Numbered from the stretch's first letter, positions 1 to 9,403 are shown. The stretch is 64,000 nt of DNA from Nocardia asteroides (GCA_019930625.1 CP082844.1:62001-126000); one strand, 5' to 3'. Program-made: numbers and translations. The notes: generated from the letters alone by a model not told the origin.

Positions 1-176
1 TGCAAGGCGTCGGAACGGAATGCGGGGCTCCACGCCGTGTCATGGGGTATCCCGGCGGATGCGAGAGCGTCGCACACGCGGCTCATGCTGAGAACGTCCC
101 CCGCTGTCGCTTCGCCGTGCACGAAGCTGGGCCACCCGGTGACAAGTACCCGCATGTCCGGTGCACCGTGGGTCAT
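1..176 (-). CDS. Polysaccharide pyruvyltransferase family protein, N-terminal part (runs off the window)
   Basis: Only the first 58 codons are present; the gene continues beyond base 1. The visible protein contains VLVTGWPSF and GEATAGD, followed by a helix and AWSPAFR, which resembles the start of actinobacterial pyruvyltransferase-like proteins. Those enzymes add a pyruvyl ketal from phosphoenolpyruvate to a sugar. An ATG at 176 follows a GAGGTGG-like ribosome site; a second in-frame ATG at 155 is the alternative. It lies downstream of the aldehyde dehydrogenase on the same strand, beside the glycan operon, so it may modify the same glycan. The family call is from memory of the motif and rests on a short stretch. 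Confidence 0.6.
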   Translation of the reverse strand, partial: MTHGAPDMRVLVTGWPSFVHGEATAGDVLSMSRVCDALASAGIPHDTAWSPAFRSDAL

Positions 177-341
177 TCGGCCACCTCGGCGATCTTTCCG
201 CGCTGCCCTCGACTACCGTCACCGCGGTGCGCGGATCCGCGAGATCCGTCGTGCCGCACGGCGTCCCGGTGCAGGCACCCCGCGAGGTCTGCCGCGGCAC
301 GCGGCGTCTCCGGGACCGTGACGTGGCGCATCGGATGGCCC

Positions 342-1733
342 CTAGATTTTCGCCGGGCGCAGGTGCACGACCTTCGTCTGGGTCATCTCGTCCAGCAACT
401 CGGGTCCGTAACCGAAGCCTGCTCCGCTGGCCCGGCGTGGGTGCGCCGCACCGCCGGGCGCCCCGCCGAACACCGCGTTGATCTTCACCGTGCCCACCGG
501 CAGTTCCCGCCAGGCGCGCTGCGCGTTGGCCATCGACGGAGTGAGCACGGTCGCCGCGAGTCCGTAGTCGTCGTTCGCCGCTTCCGCGATGCCCTGCTCG
601 AACGAATCCACCACCCGCACCGGCGCGACCGGACCGAACGTTTCCTCACGCATGATGCGCATCTTCGGATCGCAGTGGGCCAACACGGTGGCCGGATAGT
701 GCGCGCCGGCACCGTCCGGCACCACGCCGCCGGTCATCAGCTCGGCCCCGTGGTCCACCGCCTCGCGCACGTGGGCGTGGACGTGATCGCGATGGCGCCG
801 GTCGACCAACGGCGCCACCGTCCTGGCCTCGGCTTCGGCGACCAGCGCGGCGAGAAAGGCCTCCGCGACGTCCCGGTGCGCGAAGATCCGCTCGACGGAC
901 ACGCAGATCTGGCCGGAGTTGGCGAACGCGCCGAGCGCCGCCTGACCCGCCGCCCAGACCGGATCGACCCCGGTGTCGACGACGAGCGCGTCGTTGCCGC
1001 CGTTTTCCAGCAATGCCTTGGCACCCGTGGTCGCAGCGCTTTTCGCGATCGACCGTCCGGTGGCCGTGCTACCGACATGCGCGACGACGTCCACATCGGA
1101 ACGTGCGGCCAGCAGCGCGCCGACCCTCCCATCGCCCTGCACCGTCTGCAGAACGCCCTCCGGGAGCGCACCGGCGAGCAGATCGCCCAGCAGCCCGCCG
1201 GTATGCGGCGCGCGTTCACTCGGCTTGTACACGACCGTGTTTCCCGTGACCAGCGCCGCGCCGAGCAATCCGCAGGACACCGCCACGGGATCGTTCCACG
1301 GCGTCAGGGCGATGACGACGCCGCGCGGTTCCCACACCATGAGGTCGGTGGCCTCGAAGTTCCCCTGCAGGCTCTTGCCTCGGTGCACCGGTCCGAGCTC
1401 GGCATATTGCTCCAACGTCGCGGCGCCTGCCGCCACACCCTCCTTGCTCTCGGAGAGTGGACGTCCGGTCTCGACCCGATTGAGCTCGGCGAGTTCATCG
1501 GCACGCTCGCGAAGCAAGGCGGCGCTCGCGCGTAGCGCGGCGGCCCGCTCGCCCGCCGGGGTTCGCGCCCAGACCGGCTGCACACGGTTGGCCAGCTCCA
1601 GGCGCGAATCGATCTCCGCCATACCGGTCATGGCCACCTTGCCGACAGTGGCGCCGGTGGCCGGATCGAGGATCTCGATCGTTTCGGTCGCGTCTTGTCC
1701 TGCGGGAAACGTGACAGCGCTCGGTCCGCTCAT
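342..1733 (-). CDS. NAD(P)-dependent aldehyde dehydrogenase
   Basis: 463 residues, the usual length for the aldehyde dehydrogenase superfamily, which oxidises aldehydes to acids with NAD(P). The cofactor-binding stretch includes VIALTPWND and KPSERAPHTG. The catalytic glutamate lies in ENGGND and the catalytic cysteine in NSGQICVSVERI; EETFGPVAPV is the usual C-terminal motif. The ATG at 1733 was chosen because homology begins just after it; the frame stays open upstream to 1907 with sequence that looks non-coding. It is divergent from the glycan operon, with about 160 bases between them, and is followed by the pyruvyltransferase. The substrate cannot be read from the sequence; a sugar-derived or semialdehyde substrate is only suggested by context. 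Confidence 0.88.
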   Translation of the reverse strand: MSGPSAVTFPAGQDATETIEILDPATGATVGKVAMTGMAEIDSRLELANRVQPVWARTPAGERAAALRASAALLRERADELAELNRVETGRPLSESKEGVAAGAATLEQYAELGPVHRGKSLQGNFEATDLMVWEPRGVVIALTPWNDPVAVSCGLLGAALVTGNTVVYKPSERAPHTGGLLGDLLAGALPEGVLQTVQGDGRVGALLAARSDVDVVAHVGSTATGRSIAKSAATTGAKALLENGGNDALVVDTGVDPVWAAGQAALGAFANSGQICVSVERIFAHRDVAEAFLAALVAEAEARTVAPLVDRRHRDHVHAHVREAVDHGAELMTGGVVPDGAGAHYPATVLAHCDPKMRIMREETFGPVAPVRVVDSFEQGIAEAANDDYGLAATVLTPSMANAQRAWRELPVGTVKINAVFGGAPGGAAHPRRASGAGFGYGPELLDEMTQTKVVHLRPAKI

Positions 1734-1893
1734 ATCGCGGACATTGCCTCGCAGGCGGGGTTTCAAACCGGCTCGTGGCGATAGCTGAAACGCTGTATTT
1801 CTGGACAACCACCAGTTGAACAGCAATAGCCGATGATTCGCTGCGAGCCCGGGCTCGGGTTTGATCCGGCAGTAAAAGGCAAGAGCTATCGAC

Positions 1894-2871
1894 ATGGCCG
1901 AAACCACCGAACGGCTCGGAGTGCTGTTATGGCACGTGCACGGCTCTTGGACGACGTCGTTCGTGCGAGGACCGCACCGCTACCTGATCCCTGTGGTGGA
2001 AGACGGCGGGCCGTGGGGCCGCGGGAGGTGCGGCCGCGACTGGCCCTCCGCCGAGGAGGTGCCCGCAGGCCGGTTGCGGGAAATCGAGCCGGACGTGGTC
2101 GTTCTCCAGCGCCCGGAGGAAATCGCCCTGATCGAGCAATGGCTCGGTCGTCGTCCCGGCGTCGACATTCCGGCGGTCTACGTCGAGCACAACGCTCCGC
2201 GGCCCAGCGCGGCCACCACCAGGCATCCGCTGGCCGAACGCGCCGACATCCCGATCGTGCACGTCACGCATTTCAACAATCTGATGTGGGACAACGGGAG
2301 CACCCCCACCCGGGTCGTGCCGCACGGGATCGTGGACCCCGGCGCGCTGTACACCGGCGAAATCCCGCACGGCGTAGCGCTGATCAACGAACCGGCGCGG
2401 CGCGGAAGGATCACGGGAAGTGATCTGTTGCCCGACTTCGCGATGGCGGGACCCGTCGATCTGTACGGCATCGGAGCGAGCGACTACACGGCGGACAAAC
2501 CGGCCCGCTATCCGATTCGCGGCATCGGCGACTTCGAACAGTCGGCATTGCATCCCGAAATGGCGCGCAGAAGGGTGTATCTGCACACCGCGCGGTGGAC
2601 CTCGCTCGGCTTGTCCCTGCTGGAAGCCATGCACCTGGCCATGCCGGTGGTGGCTCTCGCCACGACCGAGGCCGTCAGCGCGGTGCCGCCGGAGGCCGGG
2701 GCCATTTCGTGCGACGTCGCGTCACTCACCGCGAAGTTCCGCGAATTGCTCCACGAACCCGATCTCGCCGTGCTCGCGGGCAAGTCGGCACGGCAGTTCG
2801 CGCTGGAGCACTACAGCCTCGACGCCTTCCTGCGGCGGTGGGACTCCCTGCTCGCCGAGCTCACCGAATGA
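1894..2871 (+). CDS. GT-B glycosyltransferase, first gene of the glycan operon
   Basis: 325 residues with a GT-B layout. The N-terminal half is a Rossmann-like domain beginning with LGVLLWHVHGSW. The C-terminal half has the nucleotide-sugar-binding region SLGLSLLEAMHLAMPVVAL, which carries the E-x7-E-like pattern of retaining GT1/GT4 enzymes. VVPHGIVDP is the typical start of the second domain. It is somewhat short for the family. It opens an 11-gene plus-strand operon ending at 14299. It probably transfers one sugar of a cell-envelope glycan in the cytoplasm; donor and acceptor are unknown. Confidence 0.75.
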   Translation: MAETTERLGVLLWHVHGSWTTSFVRGPHRYLIPVVEDGGPWGRGRCGRDWPSAEEVPAGRLREIEPDVVVLQRPEEIALIEQWLGRRPGVDIPAVYVEHNAPRPSAATTRHPLAERADIPIVHVTHFNNLMWDNGSTPTRVVPHGIVDPGALYTGEIPHGVALINEPARRGRITGSDLLPDFAMAGPVDLYGIGASDYTADKPARYPIRGIGDFEQSALHPEMARRRVYLHTARWTSLGLSLLEAMHLAMPVVALATTEAVSAVPPEAGAISCDVASLTAKFRELLHEPDLAVLAGKSARQFALEHYSLDAFLRRWDSLLAELTE

Positions 2872-2899
2872 CGGCAGTGTCCCGGACCGGAAAGGCACG

Positions 2900-4168
2900 A
2901 TGATGAAGATCGCGATGGTGTCCGAACACGCCAGCCCGCTCGCCCTGTTGGGCGGCGTCGATGCCGGTGGGCAGAACGTCCATGTCGCGGAGCTGTCCGC
3001 GGCCCTGTGCCGGCACGGGCACGAGGTGACCGTCTACACGCGACGCGAGGACGCCGAGGCGCCGCGCACGGTTACCACCGAACAGGGTTACCGCGTGATC
3101 AATGTCCCGGCCGGACCGGCTCGCGCATTGCCGAAGGACGAATTGCCGCCGTACATGGATGAATTCGGCGACTTTCTGCACGAGCAGTGGCGGCACGAAC
3201 GCCCCGATGTGGTGCACGCGCATTTCTGGATGTCGGGGCTGGCGGCACTGCGTGCCGCTCGGCCCGCGGATATCCCGGTGGTACAGACGTTTCACGCCCT
3301 CGGGGTGGTGAAACGCCGCTATCAGGGCACGCACGACACCAGTCCGGCCGACCGGGTGCGCCTCGAACAACTGATCGCCGAGCGGACCGACCGCATCATC
3401 GCCACCTGTACCGACGAGGTGTTCGAACTGGCCAGGATGGGCGTGCCTCGCTCCCGCACGTCGGTGATCCCCTGCGGCGTGGATCCGGAGCAGTTCACGC
3501 CCGAGGGACCGAGCGCACCGAGGTCGGCCGTGCACCGGATGGTCAGCGTGGGCAGGTTGGTGCCACGCAAAGGTTTCGACATCGCGATCACCGCGCTCAC
3601 CAGCCTGCCCGACACCGAACTGGTTCTGGTCGGCGGCCCGGACGGCGGCGAACTCGCCGATGACCCGGAAGGCGGGCGGCTCCTGGCATTGGCGGACGCG
3701 CTCGGCGTGCGAGACCGGCTCCACATGCTGGGCCGGGTGCCGAGGACACGAATGGCTCCCCTGTTGAGGTCGGCGGATGTGGCCGTGTGCACGCCCTGGT
3801 ACGAACCATTCGGCATGACACCGCTAGAAGCGATGGCATGTGGCGTTCCGGTGGTGGCCGCTGCGGTCGGAGGCCTCATCGATACCGTCGTCGACGGTGT
3901 GACCGGCAGGCTCATCGCCCCGCAGGCCCCCTTGGAATTGGCTGACGCGGTCCGCGATCTTCTGAGTGCGCCCGCACTCAGGCACAGGTACGGTCGCGCA
4001 GGCCGCGAGCGCGTAGAGAAGCGCTATTCGTGGGACCGGATCGCCACGGAGACACTTCGCGCGTACCGCCGGGTGACCGCGGCCGGACGGGCGCGAAACA
4101 ACAGCGAGCCCGGTCGCGGCCGCTCGCTCGACGGCAGCGCCGAGCGACCGGCGACGGGTAGGCGATAG
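2900..4168 (+). CDS. Family 4-like glycosyltransferase
   Basis: 422 residues, typical for GT4 retaining glycosyltransferases. The N terminus has GGVDAGGQNVHVAEL, the acceptor-side loop seen in sucrose-phosphate-synthase-like and MshA-like enzymes. Next come VVHAHFWMSG and VIPCGVDPEQF. The donor site includes VSVGRLVPRKGFD and EPFGMTPLEAMACGVPVVAA with the E-x7-E pattern. Two adjacent ATGs (2900 and 2903) are both possible starts. It lies 28 bases after the preceding transferase and 2 bases before the epimerase-like gene. It likely uses a nucleotide sugar donor, but which one cannot be told. The C terminus has an Arg-rich tail beyond the fold. Confidence 0.85.
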   Translation: MMKIAMVSEHASPLALLGGVDAGGQNVHVAELSAALCRHGHEVTVYTRREDAEAPRTVTTEQGYRVINVPAGPARALPKDELPPYMDEFGDFLHEQWRHERPDVVHAHFWMSGLAALRAARPADIPVVQTFHALGVVKRRYQGTHDTSPADRVRLEQLIAERTDRIIATCTDEVFELARMGVPRSRTSVIPCGVDPEQFTPEGPSAPRSAVHRMVSVGRLVPRKGFDIAITALTSLPDTELVLVGGPDGGELADDPEGGRLLALADALGVRDRLHMLGRVPRTRMAPLLRSADVAVCTPWYEPFGMTPLEAMACGVPVVAAAVGGLIDTVVDGVTGRLIAPQAPLELADAVRDLLSAPALRHRYGRAGRERVEKRYSWDRIATETLRAYRRVTAAGRARNNSEPGRGRSLDGSAERPATGRR

Positions 4169-4170
4169 CC

Positions 4171-5187
4171 GTGTCTCGGCGCTACGAACGTGCGCTGGTC
4201 ACCGGCGGTTGCGGGTTCGTCGGATCGCACCTGTGTGAGCAGTTGCTCGACGCGGGCGCAGCCGTTCTCGCGCTCGACAACTTCGCCACCTCCACACCGG
4301 ACAACGTCGCCCGGCTGCTGGACCGACCAGGGTTCGACCTCGTGCGGCACGACGTCACCGAGCCGTGGCCCGCGGTGGGCTCGTTCGACCTCGTCTTCCA
4401 CCTCGCCTCCGCCGCGTCGCCTCCGGACTACCTGCGGCTGCCGATCGAGACGCTGCGAGCCGGTGCACTAGGAACCGCCAACGCCCTCGACCTGGCCGAG
4501 CGGGATCGAGCTCGATTCGTACTCGCGTCCACGAGCGAGGTATACGGCGACCCGGCCGTCCACCCGCAGCCCGAGAGTTACTGGGGCAACGTCAACCCGG
4601 TCGGTCCGCGCAGCGTCTACGACGAGGCGAAACGTTTTGCCGAGGCTTTGACTATGGCATTTCGCCGGGAACGGGGAGTGCAGACCGGAATAGCACGGAT
4701 TTTCAATACCTACGGTCCGTATATGCGGAGCGACGACGGACGAATGGTTCCGACATTCATCGCTCAGGCCTTGTCCGGCGCACCACTCACCATTGCGGGA
4801 ACCGGCGAGCAAACCCGTTCTCTCTGTTATGTGGAGGACACGGTGCGCGGCCTGATCGCACTCGCTTCCTCCGACCATCCCGGCCCGGTCAATATCGGCA
4901 ATCCGCACGAAATCACCGTCCGGGGACTCGCCGAGGAAATTCGCGCGATAACCGGCAGCCGATCCGTTGTGCATTTTGTCGACGGCGCGATAGACGATCC
5001 GAAACGGCGCTGTCCGGACATCTCGCTGGCTCAGCGCGAACTCGGCTGGCGACCGTTGGTTACCAGGGCAGATGGGTTGCACCGCACGATCGACTGGTTC
5101 GCAGGCGGGGCGTTTATGTCGGCGGAAGAATTACCGCCTGAGCGGCTCGGTACAGCAACCCAGTTTAGCGGCGGCTTCAGCGGGTAG
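4171..5187 (+). CDS. UDP-glucuronate decarboxylase-like (UDP-xylose synthase family) extended SDR
   Basis: 338 residues, GTG start. The nucleotide-binding motif is GGCGFVGSHL and the active-site motif is YDEAK (YxxxK). The stretches TSEVYGDP, ESYWGNVNPVGPRS and IFNTYGPYM match the UXS branch of the extended short-chain dehydrogenases closely, more so than glucose 4-epimerases. UXS decarboxylates UDP-glucuronate to UDP-xylose through a 4-keto intermediate. The last gene of the same operon is a UDP-glucose dehydrogenase that would make UDP-glucuronate, which supports the call. It could instead stop at the 4-keto pentose stage or act on another UDP-sugar. The start lies 2 bases after the preceding stop, so translation is probably coupled. 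Confidence 0.75.
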   Translation: MSRRYERALVTGGCGFVGSHLCEQLLDAGAAVLALDNFATSTPDNVARLLDRPGFDLVRHDVTEPWPAVGSFDLVFHLASAASPPDYLRLPIETLRAGALGTANALDLAERDRARFVLASTSEVYGDPAVHPQPESYWGNVNPVGPRSVYDEAKRFAEALTMAFRRERGVQTGIARIFNTYGPYMRSDDGRMVPTFIAQALSGAPLTIAGTGEQTRSLCYVEDTVRGLIALASSDHPGPVNIGNPHEITVRGLAEEIRAITGSRSVVHFVDGAIDDPKRRCPDISLAQRELGWRPLVTRADGLHRTIDWFAGGAFMSAEELPPERLGTATQFSGGFSG

Positions 5188-5241
5188 CGCCCGTATACGT
5201 CAGCGGGCAGGTCCCGCGCGTCTCGAACAGAAAGGCGACCC

Positions 5242-6864
5242 GTGCGCATTCTGGGAGTAAACGCGGTATTCCACGATCCTGCTGCTGCCGTGGTCGTGGA
5301 CGGCGAGATCGTCGCGGCCGCCGAAGAAGAGCGGTTCACACGTCGCAAACACGGCAAACGGCCGGTGCCTTTTTCCGCGTGGGAACTGCCCGAGCAAGCG
5401 GCAGCATGGTGCCTGGACCGAGCGGGGATACGCCCAGACCAGCTCGACGCGGTGGGCTACTCCTACGACCCGGGGCTGGTCGATCATTCGCTCGGCGGTC
5501 TCGACGACAAAAGCGAGGAGACGCGAACGGATTACGCGTTCAGGGCGCCCGCTTTTCTCCGGGCCGCGTTGCCCGGCCTCGATCCCTCGATCGTGCGCTT
5601 CGTGCGGCATCACGTGGCGCACGCCGCGTCAGCAGCGCTCGCGGCGCCGTTCGGCGACTCGGCGGTCCTCGTGGCCGACGGTCGCGGCGAGAGCCAGTCC
5701 TATCTCGCCGGAGAGTACCGCGACGGCAAGTTCGTGGAGCTGGCGGCACAGCGGCTGCCGCACTCGCTCGGGCTGATGTACGAGGATCTCACCGCACATC
5801 TCGGATTCGCCCGGTCCAGCGACGAATACAAGGTGATGGCCCTCGCCTCCTACGGCACGCCCCGCTTCCTCGACCGCTTCCGGGAACTGGTGTATTCCAC
5901 CGGTGACGGTGGTTTTCGAACCGAACCCGTGGACTGGGAGTGCTTCGCCCCCGCCGCGACCGGCGGTGACCTCGGCGGGGACCACGCCGACCTCGCCGCG
6001 AGCGTCCAACGACGACTCGAGGACGTGTTGCTGGAGTTGACGTCCTGGCTGCATCGTCAGACCGGGCAGCGCAATCTCACACTCGCCGGCGGCATCGCGC
6101 TGAACTGCGTGGCCAACACCCGGCTGCACGACGAAGGCCCCTACGAACGGATCTGGGTGCAACCGGCGGCGGGTGACGCGGGCACCGCCCTGGGCGCCGC
6201 GCTCCAGTTGGCGGCCGAGTTCGGTGAGCGTGCCACCCCGATGTGGGGGGCCGATCTCGGCCGCGAGTGGACGGACCAGGAACTGGAAACCATTCTCCGC
6301 ACGGCGAAGATCCGGTACACCAGGTCCGAAGACGTTGCCGCCGAAGTGGCGCAAGCGCTCGCGGAGGACCGGGTGGTGGCCTGGTTCCAGGGCCGGGCCG
6401 AATTCGGCCCCCGCGCGCTCGGGCATCGTTCGCTGCTCGCGCATCCCGGTCGGGCGGCCAACCTGGAACGCCTCAACGATGTGAAGGGGCGCGAACAGTT
6501 CCGGCCGCTCGCCCCCATGGTGCTCGCCGACCGGGCGTCGGAGATCTTCGGACGCGGACCGTTGCCGAGCCCGTACATGCTGTTCGTCCACGATGTCGCC
6601 CCGGCATGGCGCACCCGGATTCCCGCCGTGACGCATGTGGACGGCACCGCGCGGGTGCAGACCGTCGATCCCGCGGACAACCCGGTCTTAGCGCGGATGT
6701 TGTCGGAGTTCGACCGGCGCACAGGGTTGCCCGTGGTGGTCAACACGAGCTTGAACACCGCGGGCAGGCCGATGGTCGATTCGCCTCGCGACGCCCTCGA
6801 GTGCTTCGGTTCCGCCCCGATCGACCTGCTGGCCATCGGCCCGTTTCTGGTACGGCGGCCATGA
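5242..6864 (+). CDS. O-carbamoyltransferase, NodU/CmcH/TobZ family
   Basis: 540 residues, GTG start. The family uses carbamoyl phosphate and ATP to make carbamoyl-AMP and then carbamoylates a hydroxyl. The N-terminal Kae1-like domain has LGVNAVFHDPAAAVV and EEERFTRRKH, with the metal-site histidines in VRHHVAHAASAA and an aspartate in VADGRGE. The C-terminal domain has GRAEFGPRALGHRS, NDVKGREQFRPLAP and VVNTSLN, all family hallmarks. It lies in the operon between the UXS-like gene and the GT2-phosphatase fusion, overlapping the latter by ATGA. It most likely carbamoylates a sugar of the final glycan; whether the heptose or xylose is unknown. Confidence 0.9.
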   Translation: MRILGVNAVFHDPAAAVVVDGEIVAAAEEERFTRRKHGKRPVPFSAWELPEQAAAWCLDRAGIRPDQLDAVGYSYDPGLVDHSLGGLDDKSEETRTDYAFRAPAFLRAALPGLDPSIVRFVRHHVAHAASAALAAPFGDSAVLVADGRGESQSYLAGEYRDGKFVELAAQRLPHSLGLMYEDLTAHLGFARSSDEYKVMALASYGTPRFLDRFRELVYSTGDGGFRTEPVDWECFAPAATGGDLGGDHADLAASVQRRLEDVLLELTSWLHRQTGQRNLTLAGGIALNCVANTRLHDEGPYERIWVQPAAGDAGTALGAALQLAAEFGERATPMWGADLGREWTDQELETILRTAKIRYTRSEDVAAEVAQALAEDRVVAWFQGRAEFGPRALGHRSLLAHPGRAANLERLNDVKGREQFRPLAPMVLADRASEIFGRGPLPSPYMLFVHDVAPAWRTRIPAVTHVDGTARVQTVDPADNPVLARMLSEFDRRTGLPVVVNTSLNTAGRPMVDSPRDALECFGSAPIDLLAIGPFLVRRP

Positions 6865-8363
6865 CCGGCCATACCGTGGACTACAGCATCGTGATCCCGA
6901 CTACGGGCCGGGAGAGTCTTCGGGTGCTGCTCGAGTCGCTCGACACCGCGGCGGGGCCGAGGCCACAGGAAATCATCGTGGTAGACGATCGGCCCGCAGG
7001 CGGGGAACTGCCGCTGCCCGGCACACGGCCTCCGGTGCGAGTCATCCGCTCGGGTGGTCGCGGACCCGCTGCCGCGAGGAACGCGGGGTGGCGGCATGCC
7101 ACGGGCACGTGGATCGCGTTCCTCGACGACGATGTGCTCACCACGCCGGATTGGCCTGCCCGCTTGGCCGAGGACCTGCACGGTCTGGACGAGAAGACGG
7201 CGGCTTCCACCGCCCGCATCGAGGTGCCGCTGCCGAAATACCGGCGACCGACCGACGAGGAACGAGGAACCGCACGGCTGGCCACCGCGCGGTGGATCAC
7301 AGCGGACATGGCCTACCGCCGGTCGGCGCTGGCCGCGGTCGGAGGCTTCGACGAGCGATTTCCGAGGGCGTTTCGCGAAGACGCCGATCTGGCGTTGCGC
7401 GTCTGCCTCGCCGGTTACGTCATCGCACCCGGGCAACGGCTGACTCGCCATCCGGTCCGCGCGTCCTCGGGGGCCTTGGCCAGTGTGCGAGCACAACGCG
7501 GGAACGCCGACAACGCGTTGCTGCGGCGCAAGTACGGGGCGCGGTGGCGTCAGCGCATCGGTGAAGCCGACGGGCTTCTCCCCCGCCACGCGCTGACCAC
7601 GGCCGCGGGTGCGCTGGCCATGACGCTCGGCATCGCAGGCCGCAAACGCCCCGCCTTCCTGTCGGCGGCGATCTGGATGACGCTGACCGGCGCATTCGCC
7701 ACGCGCCGCATCGCGCCGGGGCCTCGCACGCCCGGCGAAATCGGCCGGATGACGGTGAGCAGCGCGCTGATTCCACCGGCTGCGTGCTGGCACCGCCTGC
7801 GCGGCGAACTGCGCCACCGGCACGCGACCCACACCTCACCGCTGGCGTTGTTGTTCGACCGGGACGACACCCTCATCGTCGATGTCCCCTACCTCGCCGA
7901 CCCGGCCGAGGTTCAGCCGGTGCCGGGTGCCGTCGAAGCGCTGGAGATGGCGCGTGCGGCCGGCATACAGCTCGGCATCGTGAGCAACCAGTCCGGCGTC
8001 GCGAGAGGATTGATCAGCCCCGGGCAACTGGCGGCGGTGAACGCCCGGGTCGAGGAACTGCTCGGACCTTTCGCGACGTGGCAGGTGTGCGTGCACGGCG
8101 AGGGCGACGGCTGCGGGTGTCGCAAACCCGAGCCGGGCATGGTGCGACGGGCAGCCGCGGATCTCGGCGTCGACGTCGGCCGGTGCGTGCTCATCGGCGA
8201 CATCGGCGCCGATATGGACGCCGCCATATCCGCGGGCGCACGCGCGATCCTGGTGCCCACGGCGAGAACCCGCCCCGAAGAGGTGCATCGCGCGCGTCGG
8301 GAAGCGACCGTGGCGCAGAATCTGGCCGAAGCGGTACGGCTGGCGATGGCGGGTTCGCCATGA
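6861..8363 (+). CDS. Fusion: family 2 glycosyltransferase plus HAD heptose-1,7-bisphosphate phosphatase (GmhB-like)
   Basis: 500 residues, two enzymes in one chain. Residues 1 to about 310 form a GT-A family 2 transferase: VVDDRPAG, FLDDDVLTTPDW (metal-binding acidic motif) and FREDADLALR. From about residue 328 an HAD-IIIA phosphatase begins: FDRDDTLIV (DxDxT nucleophile motif), SNQSGVARG, a compact CxH...CxC zinc loop in CVHGEGDGCGCRKPEPG, and LIGDIGADMDAA. Those features fit D,D-heptose 1,7-bisphosphate phosphatase (GmhB), which makes heptose 1-phosphate. The neighbouring GmhA and HldE genes supply the flanking steps. It overlaps both neighbours by ATGA. The histidinol phosphatase branch is a less likely reading given the context. 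Confidence 0.85.
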   Translation: MTGHTVDYSIVIPTTGRESLRVLLESLDTAAGPRPQEIIVVDDRPAGGELPLPGTRPPVRVIRSGGRGPAAARNAGWRHATGTWIAFLDDDVLTTPDWPARLAEDLHGLDEKTAASTARIEVPLPKYRRPTDEERGTARLATARWITADMAYRRSALAAVGGFDERFPRAFREDADLALRVCLAGYVIAPGQRLTRHPVRASSGALASVRAQRGNADNALLRRKYGARWRQRIGEADGLLPRHALTTAAGALAMTLGIAGRKRPAFLSAAIWMTLTGAFATRRIAPGPRTPGEIGRMTVSSALIPPAACWHRLRGELRHRHATHTSPLALLFDRDDTLIVDVPYLADPAEVQPVPGAVEALEMARAAGIQLGIVSNQSGVARGLISPGQLAAVNARVEELLGPFATWQVCVHGEGDGCGCRKPEPGMVRRAAADLGVDVGRCVLIGDIGADMDAAISAGARAILVPTARTRPEEVHRARREATVAQNLAEAVRLAMAGSP

Positions 8364-9403
8364 CGCGCCGGGCGTTGGTGGCACGCATGGACAACATCGG
8401 CGATGTGCTGCTGGCGGGACCGTGCGTGCGCGCGGTGGCCGCGCACGTCGATGCGGTGACGCTGTTGACCGGGCCGCGAGGCCGCGCCGGCGGCGAGCTC
8501 CTTCCGGGTGTGCAACAGGTTCTGACCTGGTGTGCGCCGTGGATCGACCCGGAGCCGCCCGAGATCACCGCGGCGGGCGTGAACGCGTTCATCGAACGGA
8601 TACGCGCACTCGACGTGGACCTGGCGTTGATCCTCACGTCCTTCCACCAGTCGCCGCTACCGCTGGCGCTGCTGCTCAGGATGGCCGGGGTGCGGTGGAT
8701 CGGCGCGATCTCCGACGACTACCCCGGTTCGCTGCTGGATCTACGCCATCGCGTCGAAGGCGATCCCCCCGAAGCCGAACGCGCGCTGTCGCTCGCCGAA
8801 GCGGCCGGTTTCCGATTGCCGCGCGGGGACGACGGGAAACTCGCGGTCAGACAACCACTCCCGAAAGTCGTTGGCCTGACCGGCGAACCGGGCTATGTGG
8901 TGGTGCATCCCGCCGCCTCGGTACCGGCGCGGCAGCCGTCGGCGGCCCGTTCGGCGGCCATTGTCGCCGCGCTGACCGGCGCCGGTCACCGGGTGATCGT
9001 GACCGGGGCCACCTCCGACCGACCGCTCACCGATGCTGTCGCCGGTGTCCACGCCATCGACCTCGGCGGAGCCACCACCCTGCCCGAGCTCGCCGCCGTG
9101 CTCCGCGACGCGAGCGTCGTGGTAGCGCCCAACACCGGTCCGGCGCATCTCGCCGCAGCCGTCGGGACGCCGGTGGTGTCCCTCTTCGCACCGGTCGTGC
9201 CCGCCGAGCGCTGGGCGCCCTACGGCGTGCCGGTGGCGATGCTCGGTGACCAACGCGCGCCGTGCCGGGGCAGCAGGGCCCGGGAGTGCCCGGTCGCGGG
9301 GCACCCATGCCTCGAGTCGATCACCCCCGAGCAGGTCGTCATGGTGGCGGAAGAACTCGGTGCAGGCAAGCGCGAGCGTCCGCGGACAGGAGGTGTGTCG
9401 TGA
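8360..9403 (+). CDS. Family 9 glycosyltransferase (heptosyltransferase-like)
   Basis: 347 residues. The N terminus VARMDNIGDVLLAGPCVRAV is the characteristic opening of GT9 enzymes such as WaaC, WaaF and WaaQ. The C-terminal half carries VVVHPAASVPARQPS, the LPELAAVL segment and VVAPNTGPAHLAAAVGTPVVSLFAPV, the donor-binding core for ADP-heptose. A cysteine-containing tail (CRGSRARECPVAGHPC) resembles the four-cysteine region found in other GT9 proteins. ATGA overlap upstream and GTGA overlap with the sedoheptulose isomerase gene downstream show translational coupling. Together with the heptose synthesis genes it probably transfers a heptose residue in the cytoplasm. Confidence 0.88.
   Translation: MTRRALVARMDNIGDVLLAGPCVRAVAAHVDAVTLLTGPRGRAGGELLPGVQQVLTWCAPWIDPEPPEITAAGVNAFIERIRALDVDLALILTSFHQSPLPLALLLRMAGVRWIGAISDDYPGSLLDLRHRVEGDPPEAERALSLAEAAGFRLPRGDDGKLAVRQPLPKVVGLTGEPGYVVVHPAASVPARQPSAARSAAIVAALTGAGHRVIVTGATSDRPLTDAVAGVHAIDLGGATTLPELAAVLRDASVVVAPNTGPAHLAAAVGTPVVSLFAPVVPAERWAPYGVPVAMLGDQRAPCRGSRARECPVAGHPCLESITPEQVVMVAEELGAGKRERPRTGGVS

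Noticed and set aside
42..1535. Long plus-strand open frame of nearly 500 codons opposite the aldehyde dehydrogenase
   Set aside because: Arg/Pro/His-rich composition typical of a high-GC antisense frame; the minus strand carries clear aldehyde dehydrogenase motifs.
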